Positions 34,436 to 42,946 of a stretch of DNA of 64,000 nucleotides are shown piece after piece. Both the position numbers and the translations under genes were made by a program. The DNA lies in contig NZ_BAABCY010000012.1 in assembly GCF_039539345.1 (NCBI RefSeq), positions 1-64,000 on the forward strand, read 5' to 3'. This DNA is from Snuella lapsa (lineage in GTDB: Bacteria > Bacteroidota > Bacteroidia > Flavobacteriales > Flavobacteriaceae). A model generated the notes under the pieces. It was not told where the DNA came from and ran no database searches. It saw only the letters and a program-made list of their open reading frames with translations. Numbering within the stretch: position 1 is the first letter of the stretch; every line of letters begins with the position of its first letter.

Positions 34436-36019
34436 TTATTTTATCTGGTTAATTACTATTTCTGCATCCGGCCAAGGCACCTGTTTATCGGTTTCTTTAT
34501 TGGATGGCATTTGGGCATCTACACTTCGCAAATAACTCCCCAACTCCTCAGCCAAAGCTTTAAGTCTTTCCTTTTCACTCCTAGCCAAATTAGTGGTTTC
34601 CCCTATATCTTCAGCGATATTAAATAGCTCGAAGCGACTATCAAGATGATAATAAATTAATTTCCAATCACCTTTACGAATAGTACTGGAAGCCCCTATA
34701 CCCGGTCCTGATGGCCCCCATTCGTTTGGATAGTGCCAAAATAAGGCTCTATCTGTATTTTTTACACTTTCACCTTTTAATACATCCTTAAAACTTAGTC
34801 CGTCTATTTTTTGAACGGCATTATAATTTTCAACACCTGCCAAATCTAAAATGGTCGGATAAAAGTCTTCAATAATGACCTGCTTATCGGTAACCGTATT
34901 TGGTTTTACCTTATTTGGCCATTTTACCAGCATTGGCTCTCGAATACCACCTTCGTAGGCCGAACCTTTACCACTATTTAAAGGTTTATTATGGGTATTA
35001 GGTTCACCGCCTCTTGCATGTACGCTCAAACCACCGTTATCCGACATAAATAAAATAACTGTATTCTCGTCCAGATTATTCTTTTCAAGATAATCCATAA
35101 TATCGCCTAAACTCTTGTCCATACCTTCTACCATAGAGGCATATTTAGCTTCCTTTGGGTCTAACCCTGCATCCAAATATTTTTTCTCAAATCTATTGTC
35201 AGCATAAAGCGGCGTATGTACTGCATAATGAGCCATATACAAAAAGAAAGGTTTTTTAGCTACTACTGCACTATCCACAGCCAGTATAGCTTCCTTAGTT
35301 AGCGCTTCAGTTAAAAATATATCTTTACCGTGATATTTTTCCAAACCTGGCACAGCCCATACTTCCTTTCCTTTTTTACCATTTCCAAAATTTTCTATTC
35401 CCAGATAACTTTCTGGAGCACCAGCGGCATGTCCCGCTATATTTACATCAAATCCAATATTCTTAGGGTCTTCTGCAGGCGTTCCAATAGCGCCAAAATG
35501 CGCTTTACCAGTATGAATTGTAAAATAACCTGCGTCTTGTAATAATTTTGGCAATGGGGTAACATATACCGCATTTTCAATATCTGGTGTCGGACTCATA
35601 CCATTAACATTCCATCTTGGGAATTTCAATTTTTTATGGTTTGCTTCCATTGGCTGCAGCATATCTTTCTTAAGCGTCCAATTGGTTACTCTATGCCTGG
35701 CAGCATTCATGCCTGTCATTAAACTAACCCGCGTTGGTGAGCACACAGACGTGGCATAGGCCTGCGTAAACTTCATGCCTTCACGAGCAAGACGCTCCAT
35801 GTTAGGTGTTATATAACGCTCATTAAAGGGTGTTTTCTCCGTCCAAAACGGTACTGAGGTATCTTGCCAGCCCATATCATCAACCAAAAACAAAACGATG
35901 TTTGGTTGTTCATTAACTACTGTATTTCCTTGTTCCTCTGCCTTAGTCTCTTTCTGTTTACAGGAGAAAATGGTGAAGCAAATAACAACAACACTTATTA
36001 CTTTATATATAGTATTCAT
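34436..36019 (-). CDS. Type I sulfatase (S1 family), lipoprotein
   Basis: A 527-residue exported sulfatase (VVICFTIFSCKQK, lipid Cys about 20). The formylglycine signature is SVCSPTRVSLMTG (about residues 92-104), where the Cys of C-x-P-x-R is oxidised to formylglycine by an anaerobic or aerobic maturase not present in this window. Calcium ligands are visible in LFLVDDMGW near the N end and LFMSDNGGLSVHARGG (about 327). The subfamily cannot be fixed by eye. It lies 27 nt from both neighbours (GH20 upstream, GH123 downstream), which fits stepwise desulfation and trimming of a sulfated N-acetylhexosamine polymer such as a glycosaminoglycan-like algal or animal glycan. Confidence 0.9.
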   Translation of the reverse strand: MNTIYKVISVVVICFTIFSCKQKETKAEEQGNTVVNEQPNIVLFLVDDMGWQDTSVPFWTEKTPFNERYITPNMERLAREGMKFTQAYATSVCSPTRVSLMTGMNAARHRVTNWTLKKDMLQPMEANHKKLKFPRWNVNGMSPTPDIENAVYVTPLPKLLQDAGYFTIHTGKAHFGAIGTPAEDPKNIGFDVNIAGHAAGAPESYLGIENFGNGKKGKEVWAVPGLEKYHGKDIFLTEALTKEAILAVDSAVVAKKPFFLYMAHYAVHTPLYADNRFEKKYLDAGLDPKEAKYASMVEGMDKSLGDIMDYLEKNNLDENTVILFMSDNGGLSVHARGGEPNTHNKPLNSGKGSAYEGGIREPMLVKWPNKVKPNTVTDKQVIIEDFYPTILDLAGVENYNAVQKIDGLSFKDVLKGESVKNTDRALFWHYPNEWGPSGPGIGASSTIRKGDWKLIYYHLDSRFELFNIAEDIGETTNLARSEKERLKALAEELGSYLRSVDAQMPSNKETDKQVPWPDAEIVINQIK

Positions 36020-36045
36020 AACTTACATTATTTGCAGTTACATGC

Positions 36046-37677
36046 TTACTCTAACACTTTCGCATAGTTAATTCCTAAATCGTCCCAACGGGTTTGTAAT
36101 TTTTTCAAAGCCACTTTAAAACTCTCAAAGTCTTTATTTTCTGAGGTTGTCCAACCTACTTCCGCATAAGCAGCAATTCTCGGGAATGTTTGACGTTCTA
36201 CATCTTTATTGGTAGGTGTCCATTCACTCCACATTTGACATCCCAACCCATAAATATTTTTATGGTACTGAGATTCCAATCCTTTTGGTATGGGATCAAA
36301 ACTATAAGCCTTTTCTAAACTTATATTCTTATAACCATAATCCAAATATGTATTACTATGTAATGAATTTACAATATCGTATCCTTTTTTGGCTGCTTCT
36401 GTAGCAAGTTCTAAGTTTCCTTTCCAGAAATGAACAACTACATTCTTGGCCAACTCGGTTTCCGCCTCTTTATCGTCCTTCTTTTCTTCAAATCCTTTAT
36501 GAATGTTGATTCCCATAATCTCATTCCATCCCATCATTCTTCTTCCATTTTCTTCTATGAACTTTGAAATCTTATTGGTAAAGGCAATCTGTAGATCGGC
36601 AGGCGTGTTAATACCATTATCCTTCATGTATTGTTGTACATGTTTTGATTCTTCCCAGACTTTATAACCAACTTCGTCTCCACCAATATGAATAACTTTG
36701 GAAGGGAACAACTCGAACAACTCCTTTAGAACATCCTTTACAAACTGCTCTACTTCTGGTTTTGTTACATCGTAATTATCATAATGTCTTCCAAATTTCA
36801 CAGGAACATCAATATCTACACCAGCTGTTCCCAACCAAGTATAAGCCGCGATAGCTGCACTGGAGTGCCCAGGCATTTCAAATTCTGGAACAACAGTAAT
36901 GTTTCTTTCTGCCGCATAAGCGACAATATCCTTAACTTGCTCTTGTGTATAAAAGCCTCCATGGGCTTCACCAGATGTTTTTCCACTTCCCCATGTTTCA
37001 ATTTCACTATCAGTTCTAAAACCACCTACTTTTGTTAGTAAAGGATACTTTTTAATCTCTATACGCCAACCTGCATCGTCTGTTAAATGCCAATGAAACA
37101 CATTCATCTTTAACAAGGCCATCTGATCTAAAATCTGTTTAACAAATGCTTCACCGTGAAAATAACGTGATTCATCCAACATATAAGCGCGCCATTTAAA
37201 ACGCGGTGCATCTTCTACACTAACACAAGGTACTAACCATTTTTTATCTCCTTCTCCAGATTCCTTGACTTCAGGTGTTAGCATTTGTTGTACAGATTGT
37301 ACGCCATAGAAGTAACCCGCCGGATCACTGGCACTTATTGTAATTTGATTTGGTGTTATGTCCAATCGGTATGCTTCCGATTGCAAGCCATCAACCTTCT
37401 TAAACACTACATTAGCAGATTCTCCCTCAACTAATTTCAACGTATTACCAGTCTCTCCTCCAATTACATTAATTAAATGATTTGCTGCAATTTGCTGCTC
37501 TGCAGTTCCAACAGAAACAGTCGTTCCGTCCTTGAAAGCAAAAGAGAACTCACCCAGAATTAAGTTTGCAGGCTTAGGGATTATAGTCACTTCAGACTGT
37601 TGAAATGTCCTGTTTTTTTCTGCACAGCTACTTATGGATATAACCAGCAAAAAAATGAAAAAAGAATAATAGCGCAT
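36046..37677 (-). CDS. GH20 beta-N-acetylhexosaminidase, lipoprotein
   Basis: Starting at the ATG at 37677 gives 543 residues with a lipoprotein signal (MRYYSFFIFLLVISISSCAE); the longer frame adds 14 residues before it. An N-terminal GH20b domain (about 25-145, VTIIPKPANLILGEF) precedes the barrel, which opens with RFKWRAYMLDESRYFHGEAF and MNVFHWHLTDDAGWRIEIKK. The catalytic Asp-Glu pair is in VIHIGGDEVGYKVWEES (about residue 318). The enzyme removes terminal GlcNAc or GalNAc by substrate assistance. First gene of the three-gene hexosamine operon, preceded by a good flavobacterial promoter (37717-37747) and an inverted repeat. Confidence 0.92.
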   Translation of the reverse strand: MRYYSFFIFLLVISISSCAEKNRTFQQSEVTIIPKPANLILGEFSFAFKDGTTVSVGTAEQQIAANHLINVIGGETGNTLKLVEGESANVVFKKVDGLQSEAYRLDITPNQITISASDPAGYFYGVQSVQQMLTPEVKESGEGDKKWLVPCVSVEDAPRFKWRAYMLDESRYFHGEAFVKQILDQMALLKMNVFHWHLTDDAGWRIEIKKYPLLTKVGGFRTDSEIETWGSGKTSGEAHGGFYTQEQVKDIVAYAAERNITVVPEFEMPGHSSAAIAAYTWLGTAGVDIDVPVKFGRHYDNYDVTKPEVEQFVKDVLKELFELFPSKVIHIGGDEVGYKVWEESKHVQQYMKDNGINTPADLQIAFTNKISKFIEENGRRMMGWNEIMGINIHKGFEEKKDDKEAETELAKNVVVHFWKGNLELATEAAKKGYDIVNSLHSNTYLDYGYKNISLEKAYSFDPIPKGLESQYHKNIYGLGCQMWSEWTPTNKDVERQTFPRIAAYAEVGWTTSENKDFESFKVALKKLQTRWDDLGINYAKVLE

Positions 37678-37702
37678 AGTTTGTTTTTTTAGAAATTTAT
37701 GT

Positions 37703-37747
37703 TTTGTGCTCGAACACAAACTTATTGGTTAATTAGTTAGAATACAA
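37703..37747 (-). promoter_or_regulatory. Flavobacterial promoter with overlapping inverted repeat
   Basis: On the minus strand TTG (37745-37747) is followed after 20 nt by TAAGTTTG (37717-37724), matching the Bacteroidota consensus TTG-N17-23-TAnnTTTG. An inverted repeat TTTGTG-CTCGAA-CACAAA (37703-37720) overlaps the -7 box and the expected start of transcription, a natural place for a repressor. The GH20 start codon is about 30 nt further on. Confidence 0.7.
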
Positions 37748-37778
37748 ATTAATTTTATAAATAATTAAATTATAATGT

Positions 37779-37814
37779 AAAAAACAAAGGAGAAGAATAC
37801 ATATCCCCTCCTTT
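37779..37814 (-). terminator. Terminator after purU
   Basis: Minus strand AAAGGAG (37808-37814) pairs with CTCCTTT (37786-37792) around a 15-nt loop and is followed by GTTTTTT. It lies 31 nt after the purU stop and closes the demethylation operon. Confidence 0.65.
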
Positions 37815-37844
37815 ATAAATTACAACCTATATGATTATTTAAAT

Positions 37845-38702
37845 TTATGTTTCTGGAAATACGATGGCTTTATTTCCATCTACAATAACCTGATTGTTCA
37901 AATGGAATTTAACTGCCTTGGACAAAACCATGGTTTCTATATCGGCACCTATACTCTTTAAAGCACCAACTGTAGACTCATGGGTTACGCGCTCTACATC
38001 TTGTTCAATAATTGGCCCTTCATCTAAATCTTCTGTCGCATAATGTGCTGTAGCCCCTATTAGTTTCACCCCTCGCTCATAAGCTCGCATGTAGGGGTTG
38101 GCTCCCTGAAACGCGGGTAAAAATGAATGGTGTATATTAATGATCTTAAACGGGTAATGCTCAATAAAATTAGACGTTAATATTTGCATATATCTGGCCA
38201 TAACAATTAAATCAATCTTATTTTTATCAAACAAATCGATTAAATCCTTTTCTTGTTGAAGTCTAGTCTCATTAGAAACAGGTGCATAATAAAAAGGTAT
38301 ACCGAACATTTCAGCTACTGGCCTGAGCTTTTCATGATTACTCACTACCATAACAACCTCACAAGGTAACATTCCTTCTTTGTATTTAGACAACAAATCG
38401 TAAAGATTATGACTGGTATGTGAAACCATAATAGCAACCTTCTGGATTTTATCTCCATAATCGATTTTCCACTCCATGCTAAAATCTTTAGACAGCTTTT
38501 CGAACTTTTCTTCTAAATCCTTAGTTATCTGCCGATTGGTCGCAATACAAATACGCATAAAGAATTTTTTTTCTTTTACGTTTGTATATTGCTGCAAGCT
38601 AATGATGTTATAACCTTCACCGAAGAAAAATCCAGTTAACGTAGCTATAATACCTTCTTGATCAGGACACTTTATTAAGAAAGTGACAGTTTTTTGATCC
38701 AT
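37845..38702 (-). CDS. purU: Formyltetrahydrofolate deformylase
   Basis: A 285-residue enzyme that hydrolyses 10-formyl-tetrahydrofolate to formate and tetrahydrofolate. An N-terminal ACT domain (about 6-80, FLIKCPDQEGIIATLTGFFF) precedes a formyl-transferase fold with the catalytic Asn-His in INIHHSFLPAFQGANPY (about 210-226) and the Asp in HYATEDLDEGPIIEQD (about 245). Length and order are typical of PurU. It is the last gene of a run with a sarcosine/dimethylglycine dehydrogenase-like enzyme, ETF and an Fe-S oxidoreductase. This placement indicates that it regenerates free tetrahydrofolate from the methyl groups released by demethylation, with formate as product, rather than serving purine synthesis. 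Confidence 0.92.
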   Translation of the reverse strand: MDQKTVTFLIKCPDQEGIIATLTGFFFGEGYNIISLQQYTNVKEKKFFMRICIATNRQITKDLEEKFEKLSKDFSMEWKIDYGDKIQKVAIMVSHTSHNLYDLLSKYKEGMLPCEVVMVVSNHEKLRPVAEMFGIPFYYAPVSNETRLQQEKDLIDLFDKNKIDLIVMARYMQILTSNFIEHYPFKIINIHHSFLPAFQGANPYMRAYERGVKLIGATAHYATEDLDEGPIIEQDVERVTHESTVGALKSIGADIETMVLSKAVKFHLNNQVIVDGNKAIVFPET

Positions 38703-38731
38703 TTCATTAAATTTTGATTGTTATAGTTTGT

Positions 38732-40828
38732 TTATTGCTCCTTCTCCTTTGGGGCATCAATTGCTTGTGCCAGTATCTCCGAGATATCCTTGACTTTTAC
38801 CTCACTTGTCTTTGCTGCAACGCCGTCGGTCATCATGGTGAGACAAAATGGACAGGATACTGCCACCGTTTTTGCCTTTGTGTCCAACAATTCCTTAACA
38901 CGGCTTCTTCCTATACGTTCGTCGGGTTCATCATCAAACCACATACGACCACCCCCTGCTCCACAACAGGATGATTGACACCCGCTTCTGGCAACTTCCT
39001 TCAACGCCTTTTTGCCTGCAGCTGCTTCAATAAGGCCTCGTGGTTCGCTTTCTATGCCATTAACCCGAGCCAAATAACAAGGATCATGGTACGTAATGGA
39101 TCCATCGTCTTTAATAGCTGCTTTGGCATCAACTTTAAGTTTTCCTTTATCTATAAGTTTAGACAAGAACTGTGTATGATGCAACACTTTATAATCGCCT
39201 CCAAACTGAGGATAATCTTTACTTAATGAGTTTAAACAATGTGGACAATGTGTAATGATGGTTTTCACCTTATATTTTTGCAACACGGTTATATTTTGCT
39301 CGGCTGATTCCTGGAACAAAAATTCGTCTCCCATTCTGCGGGCAAATTCACCCGTACAACGTTCCTCTGGTCCAAGCGTTGCATAATTCACGCCTGATAA
39401 ATCCAAAAGCTTTACAACAGCATGTGCCACTTTTTGGATGCGACGATCGTAGGATGCTGAACACCCTATCCAATACAATACTTCAAATTCAGGATTAGAT
39501 TGTACTGTTGGTACATTAAGGCCTTCAGCCCAATTGAAGCGTTCGCGTACAGGTAGCCCCCAAGGGTTTCCAGATCGCTGCACCTTTTGTAATGATGCCG
39601 CCGGTGGACCACTAAGTGCCCCCTCGCCTATTAAAAAACGGCGCATATCGGTAATAATACTGACGGGACTTACATCCAACGGACACACTTCATGACAGGC
39701 ATTACAGGTCGTACAACTCCAAAGTGTTTCTGCCTTTATGATATCACCATGTAGTTTTGGTGCTGCAAGTAATGCTTGGTCTTCCATTTCATCCCGACCA
39801 TGCTTTCTGGCATCCAAAACCAATGGTGCAACCGTATTAAAGTGACTTCTGATGTCCTGAACCACATCACGTGGCGAAAGTGGCTTACCGGCCTCCGTTG
39901 CCGGACAGGCATCGGTACACCGTCCACAAGCCACGCAGGCGTCAAGTGACAATAATTGTCTTTGGGAGAAATCCTGAATATTTTCAACACCTACTTTTCC
40001 AGTCTCTTCAAGTTCTTCCAAGGTAACTGGAACCATATCACCGGGTTCCCGTCTAACCAAACAAAGATTCCAGGCTCCAGCTATAATGTGCAACAAGCGT
40101 GTAAATGGCAAGGATGCAATAAAAGTAAACACCATAAGACCATGCAACCACCAGATCGTTAAATGCACAGTATCTACATTAGTTTCATTAACACCTAAAA
40201 AACGAAACACATGTGCATGCGCATTACCTACATAAGATAACCAAGGATACGCTGTATTTTCGCGAATTATACGCAATCCTTCAATCCAGTAACCCGACCA
40301 TCCAATAAAAAATATGGCAGCTACCAGAAAAAAATCCGATTGGCGATAACGCACGCTATCGCCACGCCCTTTTTGAAGCATTCGGACCAAAAACCACAAG
40401 GCACCAATGGTATAGATCAATCCAAAGGTATCCATAAAGATTTCATAGACTACAAAATACAGCCCTTTATGGATTAGATTTTCACCTTCAGCTCCAAAAA
40501 GTAAATGCCCGTATTCCTCAACCGCTACCAAACACGTTCCAATAAAAAGAACCATAAAGCCAAAGAACATTAAGGCATGAAAGCGTCCTGCTTTCTTTTT
40601 ACGCACACCACTTCTAACAGTTTTTTGAGTAAATACACGCTTAAAAAGTGCTTTTAAAGAGGCCTTCCAATCTATTTTTTCGCCCGTATCCTTACCAATG
40701 TCCCAGAGCTTTCTGCGTTTTAGAATACCATAAATCAAAATGCCCATAGCGGCAAAAGCACACAGATAAAAAAGCGCCTTTGAAATACTGTCTATATTAC
40801 CATAAATTTCCCTTGATAACTCATTCAT
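38732..40828 (-). CDS. Membrane (Fe-S) oxidoreductase linking ETF to the quinone pool
   Basis: A 698-residue protein with about five N-terminal helices (from residue 15 to about 250; LFYLCAFAAMGILIYGIL, FMVLFIGTCLVAVEEYG) holding histidines suitable for haem b or quinone contact. A double 4Fe-4S ferredoxin region follows (CVACGRCTDACP, about 305, and CTTCNACHEVCP, about 378), then two CCG cysteine-rich domains (YWIGCSASYDRR, about 462, and CQSSCCGAGGGRMWFDD, about 638). This plan matches the ETF-linked Fe-S proteins, including DgcB-type partners of dimethylglycine demethylation. It lies next to etfA and etfB and should pass electrons from reduced ETF into the menaquinone pool. Confidence 0.88.
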   Translation of the reverse strand: MNELSREIYGNIDSISKALFYLCAFAAMGILIYGILKRRKLWDIGKDTGEKIDWKASLKALFKRVFTQKTVRSGVRKKKAGRFHALMFFGFMVLFIGTCLVAVEEYGHLLFGAEGENLIHKGLYFVVYEIFMDTFGLIYTIGALWFLVRMLQKGRGDSVRYRQSDFFLVAAIFFIGWSGYWIEGLRIIRENTAYPWLSYVGNAHAHVFRFLGVNETNVDTVHLTIWWLHGLMVFTFIASLPFTRLLHIIAGAWNLCLVRREPGDMVPVTLEELEETGKVGVENIQDFSQRQLLSLDACVACGRCTDACPATEAGKPLSPRDVVQDIRSHFNTVAPLVLDARKHGRDEMEDQALLAAPKLHGDIIKAETLWSCTTCNACHEVCPLDVSPVSIITDMRRFLIGEGALSGPPAASLQKVQRSGNPWGLPVRERFNWAEGLNVPTVQSNPEFEVLYWIGCSASYDRRIQKVAHAVVKLLDLSGVNYATLGPEERCTGEFARRMGDEFLFQESAEQNITVLQKYKVKTIITHCPHCLNSLSKDYPQFGGDYKVLHHTQFLSKLIDKGKLKVDAKAAIKDDGSITYHDPCYLARVNGIESEPRGLIEAAAGKKALKEVARSGCQSSCCGAGGGRMWFDDEPDERIGRSRVKELLDTKAKTVAVSCPFCLTMMTDGVAAKTSEVKVKDISEILAQAIDAPKEKEQ

Positions 40829-40894
40829 CGTAAATCCGTAATTAATTTTGACACAAAACTTTATTATGTAATGGCATGTCCACTTAGATGTAAC

Positions 40895-41848
40895 CTAAAG
40901 CTTTTCGATCATTTCAGGAATGGCCTCATAAGCATCTGCTATCAATGCAAAATCTGCATAATCTAAAAGTGGTGCTTCTTCGTCGGTATTAATAGCGGCA
41001 ATCACCTTCGAATTTTTCATTCCAGCCAGATGCTGAACAGCGCCCGAAATACCAATCCCTAGATATAAATCCGGTGCAACTATCTTTCCTGTTTGTCCTA
41101 CCTGATTTTCATTGGGCGCAATTCCGGCATCTACTGCCGCTCTTGAACTTCCTGTACCACCGCCTACTTTATCGGCTAAACCACCTATGAGGCGTTCGTA
41201 ATCTTCTGCGGTTTTAAAGGCACGACCACCTGATATAACAATAGCCGCTTCTGTAACATCCGGACGTGTACTTTGTTTGATGGAAACCGATTCGAATTGA
41301 ATGGCCGACGGTAGTATGGAAACATCAATATCTAAAGCAGTGACCGTTGTTTCTTCAGAAGGTACGGCAGGCTCAAATGCCGATTGTAATGCCGTTACTA
41401 TTACGGGTGCTCCATTAACAGCTACCCATGCCGCAACACCTCCTGCGTGCATGGTGCGCTTCCAGACCAATTTGCCATTGCGATTCTCACAGGCTATGGC
41501 ATCGGTTACCATTGCGCCTCCTAATTGTGCTGCTGCACGTGCCACGCAATCCTTTCCCTGTGTCGTAGATGCCGCAACAACAAGATCTGCTTCGCGCTGT
41601 TGCGCTATTAAAGCGATAGCTGCTCCGTAACGATCAGCTGTTGCATGCGCCAGAGTAGCATCGCTTAGCGTAAATGTTGGCGCATATGCTGACGCCGCCA
41701 CTGCAGCGGCTTCAATATCATTACCAAGTATAGCGATTTCTATTTCTCCGTTTGCGGCTTCGGCTGCATTTTTAGCAAGCGTAATGGCACTTCGGCTGGC
41801 ATGCCTTACATCATTTTCCTGAACTTCTGCTATAACTAAAATTTTCAT
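40895..41848 (-). CDS. etfA: Electron transfer flavoprotein alpha subunit
   Basis: A 317-residue ETF alpha chain. The C-terminal FAD domain is clear: SGGRAFKTAEDYERLIGGLA (about 206), GSSRAAVDAGIAPNENQVGQ (about 232), LYLGIGISGAVQHLAGM (about 262) and the AINTDEEAPLLDYADFALIA motif (about 285). The N-terminal half is the usual adenine-nucleotide-like fold. It accepts electrons from the FAD dehydrogenase at 42947 and passes them to the Fe-S oxidoreductase encoded 67 nt downstream. Upstream is etfB, separated by 168 nt with a strong hairpin at 41895-41923, unusually wide spacing for an etfB-etfA pair. Confidence 0.93.
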   Translation of the reverse strand: MKILVIAEVQENDVRHASRSAITLAKNAAEAANGEIEIAILGNDIEAAAVAASAYAPTFTLSDATLAHATADRYGAAIALIAQQREADLVVAASTTQGKDCVARAAAQLGGAMVTDAIACENRNGKLVWKRTMHAGGVAAWVAVNGAPVIVTALQSAFEPAVPSEETTVTALDIDVSILPSAIQFESVSIKQSTRPDVTEAAIVISGGRAFKTAEDYERLIGGLADKVGGGTGSSRAAVDAGIAPNENQVGQTGKIVAPDLYLGIGISGAVQHLAGMKNSKVIAAINTDEEAPLLDYADFALIADAYEAIPEMIEKL

Positions 41849-41894
41849 ACGTTTAAATTTTGATAATTCATTGATTTTATATTAATTATAAAAT

Positions 41895-41923
41895 TGAGAA
41901 CGTATGCAATCGCTACGCTCTCA
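41895..41923 (-). other. Intercistronic hairpin between etfB and etfA
   Basis: TGAGAGCGTA pairs with TACGTTCTCA (minus strand) around a 9-nt loop, a 10-bp stem with one G-U pair. It is followed by ATTTTATAATT, a weak U-tract, so it could attenuate or process the transcript between the two subunits. Confidence 0.5.
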
Positions 41924-42016
41924 CATTAAAAATTTTAAACATTCCCTTTTGTGAAAAAATGCTTAAATTTTGTTAATGTTCGTTTCATCTATTCTGTATT
42001 ATTATTTATATATCAA

Positions 42017-42778
42017 TTAAAGGACACCAACACCTTTTAGTTTATCAATAAGCTCGTCCACACTGTTTACACGTACACAATTGCGTTTGGCGCTAAGCGT
42101 TTCCATTGAAAGTACTTCTACCTTAGCATCAATAGAGACTCCCAATTCATCTGGTGTTTTTGAATCCAATGGTCTGCGCTTGGCTTTCATTATTGCCGGA
42201 AGTGAGGCATATCGTGGCTCATTAAGCCGAAGATCGGTCGTTATTACTGTCGGCAATTCCATGGATACATTTTCGATACCTGAATCTGTTTCGCGTGCCA
42301 CTTTCACGCGGTTGCCCTCAAAACTAATATTAGAGGCAAAAGTGGCCTGGGGCCAGCCTAGGTGACAGGCCAAAAATTGACCTGCCTGATTATTGTCCCC
42401 GTCAATGGCTTGTTTTCCCATAATGATAAGATCGGGCTGCTCTTCATCGGCAACTGCTTTAAGCAGATTGGACACGACCCAAGAATCCAGTACCTCATCT
42501 GTAACGATATGTATCGCACGATCTGCTCCCATGGCAAGTGCGATACGTATTTCTTTTTCACAATCCTGGGAACCTATGCCTACAGCGACAATTTCAATAT
42601 CGCCTCCTGCTTCACTGCGTTCTTCCTCCCTAATTCGTAAAGCTTCTTCTAGGGCTATGGCATCAAAAGGGTTTATTACACAGGGTATTCCATCCAGATT
42701 AACAGCTGTTTTTGCATCGTTTAAATGGATGGGCTGGTCCGGATCGGGAACCCGTTTTGTTGGAACTAAAATTTTCAT
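42017..42778 (-). CDS. etfB: Electron transfer flavoprotein beta subunit
   Basis: A 253-residue ETF beta chain: MKILVPTKRVPDPDQPIHLN at the N end, NPFDAIALEEALRIREE (about 37), the DADRAIHI-type AMP loop here ALAMGADRAIHIV (about 87), IIMGKQAIDGDNNQAGQFLA (about 117) and the late ADLRLNEPRYASLPAIMKAK-type recognition loop, here TDLRLNEPRYASLPAIMKAK (about 181). It forms a dimer with EtfA. It is preceded by intergenic element B (42779-42868), which is shared with the giant propeller gene. It shares the strand with the demethylating dehydrogenase 168 nt upstream, its likely electron donor. Confidence 0.93.
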   Translation of the reverse strand: MKILVPTKRVPDPDQPIHLNDAKTAVNLDGIPCVINPFDAIALEEALRIREEERSEAGGDIEIVAVGIGSQDCEKEIRIALAMGADRAIHIVTDEVLDSWVVSNLLKAVADEEQPDLIIMGKQAIDGDNNQAGQFLACHLGWPQATFASNISFEGNRVKVARETDSGIENVSMELPTVITTDLRLNEPRYASLPAIMKAKRRPLDSKTPDELGVSIDAKVEVLSMETLSAKRNCVRVNSVDELIDKLKGVGVL

Positions 42779-42868
42779 CTGTTTAAATTTTATTGTTTTT
42801 ATAGGTCAGATGTAATTCGCCAATATCATTTAGGTTGGTATCAACTTCCTGTTATGGCTCATTTCATA
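42779..42868 (-). other. Structured intergenic element, copy B (leader of etfB)
   Basis: This is about 90 nt, the partner of 25083-25177. On the minus strand AATGAGCCA can pair with TGGCGAATT through a tandem G-A mismatch, enclosing GTTG-ATAC-CAAC and followed by ACATCTGACC. The hairpin arms and CATCTGACC are identical to copy A while the outer stem differs on both sides. Confidence 0.5.
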
Positions 42869-42946
42869 TTCTATAATTCTTATTTATTTTTTTACCTTAA
42901 AAACTCGAGACCTATACATAAGCAAGATCTTGATTTCGCAAACTAT

